Of a stretch of 64,000 nucleotides of DNA, positions 52,645 to 63,720 are shown in pieces. Numbering within the stretch: position 1 is the first letter of the stretch; each line of letters starts with the position of its first letter. The DNA comes from Miscanthus floridulus (lineage: Eukaryota; Streptophyta; Magnoliopsida; Poales; Poaceae). The notes below the pieces were generated by a model. That model was not told the DNA's origin. It made no database searches and saw only the letters and a list, made by a program, of their open reading frames with translations. Location: the NCBI RefSeq assembly GCF_019320115.1, contig NC_089597.1:121692951-121756950 (forward strand). The letters run 5' to 3'. Position numbers and translations under genes: made by a program.

Positions 52645-53721
52645 CTTGTAGGATCTCTGGTACGCATAGAGGGAGGGTGAATACGCCTATAAAAATTTAA
52701 CTCAAACCAAAGTCAAATTCACCTGTAGCACTACCACACCAAACAGCAGCACTACCGCACTCGGAGGAGAGATTAGTTCATAGTTCAAAATCTACCCAAC
52801 GAAATTTAGATTGGGTAAATTTCTTAGCTTCCTGCAGAATAGTAGATCACAGATTGATAGCTGAAAGTGGTGGGAACACCACACACAAGTAGATCAGCCT
52901 CAAACCCTAGAAATCATCTCAACAACAACAAGAACACAAGTGTAGCAACATAAACACAAGATGACACAAGGATTTATCCCATGGTTTAGCTCGCCACCAA
53001 GGCTTGCCTAAGTCCATGTTGTTGAGGTATACCACTAAGGCTTAGGGCTTTGCAACCCTACCTCATTCTTAAGTCAAGAGAGTGAACTCTTGAGATGAGG
53101 GGTGATTTTACTTGCTGCAAGAGGTGGTTACAAACCTTTTGGGGGCTGCCACAAACTTGGCAAGCACACCAGGCGATGCTCTAGCCAGCTAGGAGCCAAG
53201 CTCCAAGAGTAACAAACACAACCGTTGGCCAAAATATGAACCAAATGCTCTTTAGGCTTTGGGAATCAATGGAGCTGCCCTCTAATCACTTTTGGCACCT
53301 TTTGCTCTCAAAGATTGATGGGGAAGTCAAAGGGAAAGCTTGAGAGCATGAAGGGCACCAATGGAGGAGAGAGGAGATGAGCACCTGCTGATTTTTATCA
53401 GTTTGAACTATTGGGGAAGAAGAGAGAGATGTTATGGAGGACAGGGACAAGTATAAATACCCCCTGCCTCCTAATGGTTACTTAAGTGCGGTAGTGCCTC
53501 TCTCCAGGTGCGGCACTGCCGCATGCAGCAAGATGGTAAGGGTGAAGGAGTTGTTAAGTTGGCTGTCTTGGCTGAGGTGTGATGATGTTTTATGTAAAGA
53601 TTGAGCATTTGGTTGCACACTTTTAACCAGCTGTAGTGTCCCCCTTTATAGTACGGCTTTTCCCATACTCAATTTCAAAAGACAAAAGAATTCAAAACTC
53701 CTTTGAGCGCGATGTCGTCCT

Positions 53722-53730
53722 TATTTGTAA
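53722..53730. repeat. 9-bp TSD of LTR-embedded MULE, left copy
   Basis: TATTTGTAA is repeated exactly at 55092-55100. The uninterrupted site in the other LTR (about 42505-42513) has one copy. Confidence 0.93.
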
Positions 53731-55091
53731 CAGATAATTCTCTATTTGGCACTAAAACAAATCAGTCTTTCATATTTGGCACTCAAAATTTTTAATTTCC
53801 TTATCTGGCACCAAGTTGAAATTTTCTATCGTAAATAGCACTGCCGTCAATTTTTACAGCCCATCGGTTAGTTGACTGATTTGACCTTGTCAGTTTTATC
53901 TCACTGTGTCCAACATAGCCCTCTGCATCCAATTTTCCTGAGCCCCCGATGGCCCGATCCCGCGACCTTCTTCCCCGTGTTGTGCGGTCGAGCGCTCCTG
54001 CGTTGAGAGAAAGATGGAGCAGAGGATCCCGTGGCCGGCGGTGCCCAGCACCAGCTACGCGCGTCCTCTGGTGGGGCGGCCTCACCCGTCGGAGCCAGGC
54101 TGTTGTCATAGCTCCTGGCAGCAGCAGGGTGGGCTCGTGGGCCGGTGCTCCGGCTAGCCGTCTGCATGGTGGAGGTAGCGTGGCCCCTCGGGCCCGCACA
54201 CAGTGTGGCAGCCTCGCTAGTCAGCGGCCGTGGCTCCTGGCACATAGACCACGGGGAGAGGGAGATTTGGGTGCGCCATGGCCGTGTGGTCACAACTCGC
54301 CAGGCGTTGGTGCGCTGCTGCACGACGTCGTGTTCCTCCTCTCTTCCGCACGGCACTGCCACTTCGTGTGTCACGGTGGCGCCAGATTGTCCTAGCGCTG
54401 TGTTCAAATCAACTAGCTTTACAAGATCTTGCGCACCTTGCTTCAATCTTCTGCCTTAATGTCTTTTGTCGTACAGACTCCATGAGCAAAATTGATCAGA
54501 TTCGATGAATTTTCCAGTTGTCTTAGCTTCTTTAGATGGCAACTTGACAAAAATTGATGATTTTTTAGTTGCTCCTCTCTCGGTCTCTCTTATGTCCTTT
54601 CTGGAGCCCCTTCTCAGCTTCCATCTTAGAAGGTTAGCCATGATGATTGCGCCACCGTGATGTGCCTGGAGCCTCGGACCTTGTTGGCGGCTGGTGGCTG
54701 GCCGCGGCGCAGCAGAGGTGTGAGGCACGCGTGCTTGCCATGTTTCTGCTCTCCTGTGGCGTCAAGCTTGCCACTGTGTACGTGTCACTGCTCGATAGCC
54801 ACGCCCTCGTCTATTAATGAGCCTGTCTAACCAGCGATTGCCATACAAACAGAAAATTTTATGGGTTGAGTCGGTTTTATGATTTTCTTATCTGATAAAC
54901 TTGTGGACTACTATTACAAACAAGGGCATTTTTTCATTTTACAAGCCACTTAACACTATCACTAGTGAAAGCAGACCGCAGTGCCATATATGAAAGAAAA
55001 TTTCAACTTAGCGCTAAATAAGAAAGTTCAAAATTTTTAGTGCCAAATACGAAAGGCTGATTTGTTTTGGTGCCAAATAGGTAATTTCCTC
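53731..55091. mobile_element. Non-autonomous MULE, Pack-MULE candidate
   Basis: A 1361-bp insert with a 9-bp TSD and TIRs of about 100 bp. The left end (CAGATAATTCTCTATTTGGC...) and right end (complement GAGGAAATTACCTATTTGGC...) share ATTTGGCAC repeats, AAAACAAATCAG and AAGTTGAAATTTTCT. The 9-bp TSD is diagnostic of Mutator-like elements. The interior (about 53930-54790) is GC-rich, unlike the AT-rich TIRs, and open in several frames, which suggests captured genomic sequence. I do not recognise the source and no transposase is present. Confidence 0.85.
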
Positions 55092-55269
55092 TATTTGTAA
55101 TTGGGGGCTCCTCCTTTACATGTGACATCCTCTATAATGAATTCCCTGCTTATCAACTTAATAAATCTTATTAGTTCTCTAATTAGGTGGTCATCAACAC
55201 CAAAACCCATATTAGGGCTTGATTGCACTTACACACATAAAACTCTATCACTAATCTTAAGTGACATGG

Positions 55270-56557
55270 TGTCGGGTACCATGAGAAGGGGTCCCCTAAG
55301 CAACAATCGAAAAAATCGCTTAGACCCCATCAAAATCAAAGCCAAGGGACAACTACTGGCTAAACCCCGGCCATGTCCGAGGCCACATACTCTCAGCCTC
55401 GCTAGAGGCCTCGCACGGAAGGCCTCGGATGGCCTACCGAATTTCCGCCTCGCTCGAGGTCTCGCGCAAAAGGCCTCGGCTGGGGAACTGATTCTTCGTC
55501 TCGCTCGAGGCCCCGCGCGTACAGCCTTGGACGAGACGCCGATTCTCCGCCTCGACCCAAGGCCAGCTTGGTAAAACAACCCCATCGCCCCCGCCTCGAC
55601 CGACTTCTCGGACAAAATGTCACGTCCGACCGACGCGCTCAACCGCTCCCGCGATATCAGCCGAATGGTGGCTCGACACAGTGGAGTGGCCGACAAGACA
55701 CTAGTCACCTCAAAGCCATGCCATCTAGGACAGGATTGGGCAGGGGTTACCGGCCACTGTGCTTAGCACTGTGCCCACGACTAACACACATACCGCACTA
55801 TGCTGCCTAACCCCCGCTCCAGGAACAATGCGGCGTGGGGAGTCAAGTCTAGGTTACTATAGCCTCGAAATCAGTATACTGGACCAACTACTCCCTCCAC
55901 GCCTCGGCAGTCTACTTCAGGGTCTCGACAACCTCGAGATTCACGCTCGCCGAGCCCCCTCACGACAGCTTGGCGTCGGCATCAACTGAGCCTTAGCACT
56001 TCACGCAGTCAACACACAGCAACCAGTACGGCGCTTGCCAAGCCCTGCGTCAAGCTATCACTAGATCTCCCATGTCGCACAGGATCGGATGTGACCAGCG
56101 CGTTGCTCCAGCACTTCAAGGGTAGGACCACTCCATTAACCATACCACCACAGTAACAGGCTACAGGGCTCGGACATGCTGCCTCTGTTTGCACGACGCC
56201 ACGTAGCTAACACATGTATCACCCCTGTCCCCCCTTCAACTATAAAAGGGAGAGACCGGGGCCGTTTCTAAGGGGGACGAGTTTAGGGACCCAAGTTCAC
56301 GAGATCAACATCTCAAGCAATTCACGCCGTCCCACGCAGAGACCTGGGACCAGCTCCCTCTCTCACCCTGCTTGTAACCCCCTACTACGAGCATTTCTGT
56401 GCAAGGAATACAAGATCAATCTCTCAGACTGGACGTAGGGCGCCCATTGCCTGAACCAGTATAAACCTTGTGTCTCTTTGCATCACCATCCAGGATTAGG
56501 GGCATGCAGTATATTTTTACTAGTTGGGTGAGGGCCCGCCAGTCTGAAACACTGACA
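55270..56557 (+). repeat. 5' LTR of first gypsy element
   Basis: 1288 bp from TGTCGGGTACC to CACTGACA, directly before the PBS. It is rich in GGCCTCG/CCTCGC words. The core promoter TATAAAAGGG is at 56241-56250. Confidence 0.82.
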
Positions 56558-56691
56558 GTTGGCGCGCCAGGTAGGGGGACCTGTGTGTCAGCTTCATCAT
56601 CCTAACGAGTCCCGGATGGCAGACCCCGTACGACCACTGTGCCTCGGCACGGTGATCTGGTTCGGGAGCCTAGAGTTCATATCTCTAGGAT

Positions 56692-59046
56692 GTGAGTACG
56701 ATATGGTACTCCTTACACCTCGAGCCCCGCCGACTGACGATGACATCACGCATCAGCAGCCCGGGCGCAGACGACGCCCGGGCGGCCGCTCTCGTCGCAC
56801 TCGCTAAGCACGACGTGAGCGGGACCACCCTGGCACCACGCAAGCTCAGGGTGGTGCGCCGTGCTCCACCGGTATCCCACGCCTAGCTGTTGGCACAAGG
56901 TCCCTGGTTGGGGACCTGTCTAGCCTGAGCCTAGACAAGGGAAAGACGCCGGTGGCGCACGACGACGCCTCGTCATCAAGCTCTGCCCCGCCACCTCCTG
57001 AGGAGTCGACTTCGATGGAGCAAAGCCTGGCAACGACACCATCCCCATACCCCTTCGGGTTGAGAAATGCCGCCGCCACCTATGCTTCTGCCTACGCTTC
57101 TTCTCATGCAGAGCCCTCAGGACGCCACCAATGCTTCGCCCTCAACTTTGGCACCACGACTTCGACTCACACCCATGCTGACTCCTCAGAGGAGGACGAG
57201 GCGAGGGCCGGAGTGGACTTCTCTGGACTTCGTGGCCCTGAAGCCATGTGCCGCTTCCTGGCCATGAGCGACTACTGCTTTGGCTACTCCGACTCTAACG
57301 ATGAAGGCACTTACGATCCCACTCGTGAGTGCTTCCACGTTGGACTTGGGATGCCAAGCATAGGCAATGAGGATGAGGGGGCAGGCAACTGTTCCCCGCT
57401 TTACCAGGGGGTAGGCGATGCCAGGCCTTCATGCATTGTCCCACCGGCGGCGCGAAACAAGAACCTTGCCCCTAGACAACTTCGACGCCCAGACCTAGAA
57501 CAGCTCCGAGAGCTTCAAGCCAAGGTTGAACAAGACCGACTCCTCCTATAGCAGCTCCGAGACACTCTCAAGCAGGAGCCGTGAGTTCATGGTGATGGCG
57601 GAGGAGCCCAGTGGAGGGCCCGCGACGTCCACCACCGTATCAACAATGACGAAGGGGGTGAGCAACCCCCAATCTTCAATCGTGCTAGCCAGAACGTCAC
57701 GGCAGCGGTGATGCGAGCCCGGGTGATGCCCGAACCCTCTACTATAGAGGGGCAACAGGTCCACGGCGAGCTCCGGGATCTCCTCGAGACTGTCGCGGTA
57801 CAGCAGGCCGAGAGCTCCACCTCTAGACGGCATGGGGGCGCTTTAGAACTTCCCACGACACCGCCTCGGCAGGATAGGGGGCCTCAGTTCATCCTAAGCC
57901 TGCTCAGGTATCGACAGCCAACAGGGTCCCCTCGGTCCGCGACCGCCTCGACAATAGATGTGAGGCGCAAGGCGACCATGTCGGCCGACGACGGCGCCAC
58001 GACAATGAGGGGCTCGCTCGGGGCTACCATCCACACCAGGGTGGCCGCTACGACAGTGAGGAGGACCACAGTCCTACTCCCAAGCCACCTAGCCCTCAAG
58101 TTTTTAGCAGAGCTATCCGTGTTGCTCATTTCCTGGCCTAGTTTCGGCAATCGGCCAACCTCATGAAGTACAGCGGCGAGACCAACCCTGAACTTTGGCT
58201 GGTCGATTACCGCCTGGCTTGTCAGCTAGGCGGCGTGGATGATGACCTGCTCATCATCCACAATCTCCCATTGTTCCTGTCAGACTCAGCGCGAGCCTGG
58301 CTTGAACATCTCCCTCCCTCGTAGATCCATGACTGGCATGACTTGGTAAGGGTCTTCGTCAGGAATTTTCAGGGCACATACGTGCGCCCTGGGAACTCCT
58401 AGGACCTCAAGAGTTGTCGCTAGGCGCCGGATGAGTCTCTCCGAGACTTCATTCGGCGCTTCTCCAAGAAATGCACCGAGTTGCCAAGCGTCGGCGACTC
58501 AGAAATCATCCAAACCTTCCTCTCTGGCACCACCCGCTGAGACCTGGTCCAAGAATTGGGCCAGAACGTGCCAACCTCGGTGGCCACACTCCTCGACATC
58601 ACCACCAACTTTGCCTCGAGCGAAGAGGCCATTGGGGCAATCTTCCCCAACAACAACACCAAGGGGAAGCGGAGGGACGAGGCCCCCAGGGGCTTAGCTC
58701 CCCAACTCCCCAAGAAAAAGAAGAAGGGTCACCAGGGGAAGCAGGAAGTCCTTGAGGCCAGCCTAGTCACGGCCACAGAGCGCAAAAATCCCTGAGGCCC
58801 TAGAGGCCTCGGGCTCTTTGACGATATGCTTAAGAAACCATGCCCTTACCATCAGGGCCTAGTAAAGCATGCCCTCGAAGAATGCACCATGCTTTGGCAT
58901 TACTATGCCAAGCTCTGGCTCCTCGACGATGATGCCAAGAGGAGGGGCACCGGCGATAAGGACGACGACAAGGACGATGAATTCCCTAAAGTGCACAACT
59001 CCTTCATGATCTTCGGTGGGCCTTCAGCGTGCCTCACAGCACGCTA
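56692..59046 (+). pseudogene. gag: First gypsy element gag (degraded)
   Basis: The N-terminal region (56952-57551) is open but only weakly recognisable. The gag core lies at about 58160-58550, with MKYSGETNPELWL, the ARAWLEHLPP block, F-x-GTYVRPG, and ESLRDFIRRFSKKC, the Retrotrans_gag signature. A Lys-rich region (58680-58740) and a C-x-YH...H-x2-EC segment near 58838-58890, replacing the usual zinc knuckle, follow. The frame is broken by stops near 58322, 58399, 58422, 58540, 58795 and 59045. Several are TAG where CAG or TGG is expected. Confidence 0.78.
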
Positions 59047-59077
59047 GCAGAAGAGGGAGCACTAGGAGGTCTTCTCG

Positions 59078-59791
59078 GTGAAGGTGGCCGCACCCCGATA
59101 CCTCAACTGGTCTCGGGAGGCAATCACCTTTGATCGGGACGACCACCCCGATTATGTCCCGAACCCCAGACAGTACCCACTTGTCGTCGACCCTATTATT
59201 GGCAACACCCGGCTCATTAAGGTATTGATGGACGGAGGCAGCAGGCTCAACATCCTCTACGCCAACACCCTGGAGCTCCTAGAGCTCGACCAGTCTCATC
59301 TCCGAGGTGGTGCCACGCCTTTCCATAGCATTGTGTTGGGGAAACATACACGGCCCCTCGGGCGCATCGACTTCCCCGTCTGCTTCGGTACTCCCTCTAA
59401 CTATTGTAAGGAGGTCCTCACCTTCGAGGTGGTTAGGTTCAAGGGAACCTACCATGCCATCTTGGGGCGGCCATGCTACGCCAAGTTCATGGCAGTCCCC
59501 AACTACACGTACCTCAAGCTCAAGATGCTGGGCCCTAATGGCGCCATCACTATCGAGTCCATGTACGAGCATGCATACGACTGCGACATCGAGTGCATCG
59601 AGTACGCCGAGGCTATCATAGAGGCTGAGACCCTCATCGTCAACCTCGACCAACTCGGTAGCGAGGTGCCCGACTCCAAGCGCCATGTCGGGACTTTCGA
59701 GCCCACGGAGACTGTCAATCTTGTCCCGGTCGACCCCACCTACCCCAACGACCGGGCGCTAAGGATCAGTGCCACCCTCGACATCAAATAG
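59078..59791 (+). pseudogene. pol: First gypsy element protease region
   Basis: An open frame of 237 codons. It begins with the PRYLNWSREAITFDRDDHPD block typical of Tat elements, then the aspartic protease active site written LMDGGSRLNIL (about 59227-59260) and the ILGRPCYAKF motif (about 59460). It ends at TAG 59789-59791, and the same polyprotein continues into RT. Retroviral proteases use D-T/S-G; the D-G-G-S form is usual in this lineage. Confidence 0.82.
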
Positions 59792-61857
59792 GAAGCCATG
59801 TTCATCGACTTTCTCCGCGCGAATGTCTATATGTTCGCATGGAGTCCCTCGGACATGTCGGGCATACCGAGGGAGGTCGCTGAGCATGCCTTGGACATCC
59901 AGGCCGGCTCCAGGCTAGTGAAGTAGCACCTGTGCCGATTCGATGAGGAGAAGCACAGGGCCATCGGCAAGGAGGTACAGAAGCTTTTGGTGGCCAGATT
60001 CATCAAAGAAGTATCCCATCCAGAGTGGTTAGCTAATCCGATATTAGTTAAGAAGAAAAATGGAAAGTGGAAAATGTGCGTAGACTACACTGGTCTAAAC
60101 AAAGCATGTCCAAAAGTCCCTTTCCCATTACCTCGAATCGACCAAATCATTGACTCCACTGCGGGATGTGAAACCCTATCTTTCCTTGATGCGTATTCTG
60201 GTTACCATCAGATCAAGATAAAAGAGTCCGACCAGCTCACGACTTCTTTCATCACACCATTTGTCATGTACTGCTACGTGACTATGTCGTTCGGCCTTAG
60301 AAACGTAGGGGCCACATACCAGCGGTGCATGGTCCATGTCTTTGGCGAGCACATCAGGAAGACCATCAAGGCCTATGTGGATGACATTGTGGTCAAGTCC
60401 AAGATGGCCAGTGATCTCGTCAGCGACTTGGAAATAGCCTTTAGATGCCTTAGAGAAAAGGGCATCAAACTCAACCCCGAAAAGTGTGTCTTCGGGGTCC
60501 CCCGAGGTATGCTCTTAGGATTCATAGTCTCAAAACACGGCATCAAAGCCAACCCGGAGAAGGTCTCGGCCGTGACTAACATGGGGCCGATCCGAGACCT
60601 CAAGGGAGTACAGAGGGTCATGGGATGCCTTGCGGCCCTAAGCCACTTTGTCTCGCGCCTTGGTGAAAAAGGCTTGCCCCTGTACCGCCTCTTGAGGAAA
60701 TCAGAACGTTTTTCTTGGACCCCCGAGGCCAAAGAAGCCCTCGCCAAATTCAAGGCATTGCTCACCAATCATCCCATCCTGGTACTACCGGCCAAGGGTG
60801 AGGCCCTCTTACTCTACATCGCCGCAATGACCCAAGTGGTCAGCGCGGCCATAGTGGTCGAGAGGCAGGAAGAAGGGCATGCTCTACCCGTCCAATGACC
60901 TATTTACTTCATCAGTGAAGTGCTCTCTGAGACCAAAACACGCTACCCCCATATCTAGAAACTAATCTACGCCGTGATCTTGGCTTGACGCAAGCTGTGT
61001 CACTACTTCAAGTCCCACCAGGTGACCATGGTGTCGTCTTTCCCCCTGGGAAAGATAATCCATAACCGGGAGGCCTCAGGTAGGATAGCCAAGTGGGCCG
61101 TCGAACTCATGGGGGAGGCTCTATCCTTTGCGCCTCGGAAAGCAATTAAGTCTCAGGTCTTGGCTGATTTCGTGGCAGAGTGGACCGACACCCAACTACC
61201 ACCAGCCCAAGTCCAGGCAGAATGCTAGACCATGTACTTCGATGGGTCCCTAATGAAGACCGGGGTGGGCACGGGTCTACTCTTCATCTCACCCCTCGGA
61301 GTACACATGCGCTACATGATTTGGCTCCACTTCACCGCCTCCAACAACGTAGCTGAGTATGAAGCCCTCATCAATGGCTTGCAGATCGCCATCGAACTTG
61401 GAGCACGGCGTCTCGACGTTCGGGGTGATTTACAGCTCATTGTCGATCAAGCGATGAAGGAGTCAAACTGTCATGACCCCAAAATGGAGGCGTATTGTGA
61501 GCTGGTACATTGCCTTGAAGACAAGTTTGATGGTCTCAAACTCAACCACATCGCACGCAAATTCAACGAGGCCGCGGACGAACTAGCAAAGATGGCATCA
61601 GCGTGGGCCTCGATCCCTCCAAACGTTTTCGCCAAAGACCTCCACAAACCTTCCATCGACTGCGCCTCGGCAGCAGAAGAGGGCCCAGCAGTCGAGCCCC
61701 CCATAGGGCTCAAGGCCCCCTCTGTCGCCGAGACTCCTTCAGCCGAGCCTGAGGTCATGGAAGTCAACATGGGGCCTCCCGAGGCCAACCAGGGCACAGA
61801 CTGACAAGTCCCATTCCTTGATTACCTTGTCTGAGGAGAGCTTCCTGCTGACAGGAC
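59792..61857 (+). pseudogene. pol: First gypsy element RT and two RNase H domains (stops, 3' truncated)
   Basis: RT spans 59987-60700, with WLANPILVKKKNGKWKMCVDY, motif A in SFLDAYSGYHQI (about 60185) and an intact YVDD box (about 60375). The connection and first RNase H follow to 60898, broken by TGA there and again near 60956 and 60987. The archaeal-type RNase H (MYFDGSLMKTGVG...ASNNVAEYEALINGL...GDLQLIVDQ) lies at 61232-61560 after a TAG at about 61227. The frame ends at TGA about 61802, with a shifted remnant of the pre-integrase linker up to 61857, where the next element's LTR cuts it. Confidence 0.88.
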
Positions 61858-62244
61858 TGTCGATGTGGGACCCATAGGATACCCCGCAAGGGAGAGAGAA
61901 GATCTAGTCCAACTAGGATTCTTCCCATGTAATCTTAGTAGTAGAACTATTAAGTAATCCTATTAGGAAATCTTATTATAAACCGACTAGGACTCTAGCC
62001 TCCTGACTATATAAAGGAGGGCAGGGCTCCTGAGGAAAGAGAAGAACACAACATATCGCAATCAATCCAACGCAAAGGCTAACACCGACTGGACGTAAGG
62101 TTATTACTCGATCTACTATCGAGGGCCTAAACTAGGATAAATCGACTGTCTCTTGCGTTAACCATCGAGTTCAGCATACGCCAAAGTCCGAACATACTAC
62201 CCTAGGTACCCCCGTGGCAGGCTATCGGTGGTGAAACATCGACA
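61858..62244 (+). repeat. 5' LTR of second gypsy element
   Basis: 387 bp from TGTCGATGTGGG to ACATCGACA, with a TATA box CTATATAAAGG at about 62007-62017, directly before the PBS. Confidence 0.85.
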
Positions 62245-62293
62245 GCTGGCGCGCTAGGTAGGGGCTTTCGACGACTTTGCATCCGAGAGCTCA

Positions 62294-63720
62294 ATGGACC
62301 TCGACAACATAATCTTCCCGAGGGGATCAACTTTCATCTTCGGCTCATGGATCTGCGAGGCAGACAACAACGGCAAGCTTCAGGGCCATCTCCTCAAAGA
62401 TCCAGATCATCATAAAGAATTTCCTATTTCAACAACTACAACGGATCAGCTCACCAGAAGATTCGCGCAGCTCATAGTATCCGATTCAAATCAGATTTCA
62501 CGACCACTCGTATCCGATTTGAATTCATGCTCCAAGGCGAAGTTTTATCCGAGTGCTTTCAAGAAACCGAGTCCTTTTTTGGCAAGATTCCACAGCACAA
62601 CCCAAAACAACTCGGATTACCCTCAGAGTTCTTTCAAGAAGTTGAGTTCTTTTCCATTTGGGCTCGACAACATGGCAAAATCCTATCAGGGACAGTTCGA
62701 AAGATCTTTCAATCCAAGATTCGGGATACCACTGACAGGAGCTTAGGAGGGTCTCATGCTAATGATAACATCACAAGACTGTATCATCCACTGGCCAGGT
62801 TCCGTTCCTAAAGGTAGCGGAACCCAACTAGTCGGCACAACAACAACAGCTATTCTACCTTACCAAGAAGGAGACTCGATCTACGACACCAAGGCATCTA
62901 CTAAAGTTATCAGCGACTCCAACAACATGAAAACTCAGGCTTGCATTGAATATATTCATAATCAATTGAACTAGCCGGAGGAGACGACGATATCAAAACC
63001 CTTTTCTTTCCCATGGCACTGGAGGCCATGCCCCTCCAATGGTTCGACAAACTGAACCCAGGATATATCAGAAATTGGGAGGATTTGCAAAGAGCTTTTT
63101 GTGAGAATTTCATAGGAATCATTACACACCCAATTACTCATGCAGAACTAAAAGGACTCAAGCAAAAGGGAGGTGAAAGTCTTAGAAATTACTATCGACG
63201 ATTCAGCGAACTACGAGCTCAAGTGCATGACATAACCGAACGAGAAGTAATTGAAGCTTTCTCTCACGGAATCATGGCTAGGTGGCAATTTCAAGACTTC
63301 TGCAAAGAAAATCCGAGAAACAATGAAGAATTCAGACGAACAATAGAAAATATGATTACTATAGAAGAAAAAACACGAGAGAGGTTCCCGGACAGAAGCA
63401 ACTAGGACAACTCGGACAAGCAAAGTCACCGAAATAGCAGACATCAAGAAAGAAAACGTAGACCAGACAATACTGTGGCAATGGCCGACAAATCAAAGAA
63501 GTTTTCCAAACCCAGAAGATATGATGACATTGAAAACATACGTTGCCCATTGCACCCTAATGGGAGGCACACCATCGAAAATTGCTACACTTTCAATGAT
63601 CGATACACAAGAAAAGATAGTAAGGAAAACACCAAAGAGGACAATCAGAAAAGAGAAGAAGACAACCACGAGGACAAAGGATTCCAAAAACCCAGAGGAA
63701 CGATAGCAATAATCTTCTCA
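62294..63720 (+). pseudogene. gag: Second gypsy element gag
   Basis: The ATG near 62294 starts a 150-codon N-terminal region (MDLDNIIFPRG) that ends at TAG 62744-62746 and shifts frame. The gag core at 63013-63405 has MPLQWFDKL, W-x-DLQRAFCENFIG, LKGLKQKGGESLRNYYRRFSEL and a conserved helix, typical of Retrotrans_gag. TAG at 63403-63405 interrupts the same frame, which continues with Lys/Arg-rich sequence and a knuckle-like C-x2-H...H-x4-C motif (about 63544-63590). The stop may be a point mutation, since the frame stays open for 600 nt after it. Confidence 0.8.

Larger units (their letters stand above)
41397..55233 (-). mobile_element. Third Ty1/copia Sirevirus, complete structure but defective
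   Basis: A minus-strand element with the CACAT TSD. Its 5' LTR (55233-52647) is disrupted by a MULE. The iMet PBS (52644-52633), gag (52599-49640), pol (49626-46083), pol-env gap, env-like ORF (44905-43526), PPTs and 3' LTR (42644-41397) follow in Sirevirus order. It belongs to a different family from the elements at 981-23015, with other LTRs and another palindromic motif. Active-site substitutions in integrase and RT, stop codons, a MITE in pol and the MULE in the LTR make it an old, inactive copy. Confidence 0.94.
52647..55233 (-). repeat. Third Sirevirus 5' LTR, split by a MULE
   Basis: Colinear with 41397-42644 except for the insertion at 53731-55091. It starts TGTAGGATCTC and ends GCACTTACA, followed by TSD CACAT (55234-55238). 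The palindromic TGCGGCAGTGCC/TGCGGCACTGCCGCA pair lies at 53486-53524. Confidence 0.93.
55270..61857 (+). mobile_element. Ty3/gypsy Tat-lineage retrotransposon, truncated by a second gypsy element
   Basis: 5' LTR (55270-56557), PBS-like GTTGGCGCGCCAGGTAGGGG (from 56558), gag, protease, RT, RNase H, and a second, archaeal-type RNase H followed by the linker to integrase, all on the plus strand. The element stops at 61857, where another LTR begins; the 5 bp before it are AGGAC (putative TSD). Integrase and 3' LTR are not in the window. Multiple stops show it is inactive. The DGGS-type protease and the second RNase H mark the Tat lineage. Confidence 0.87.
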
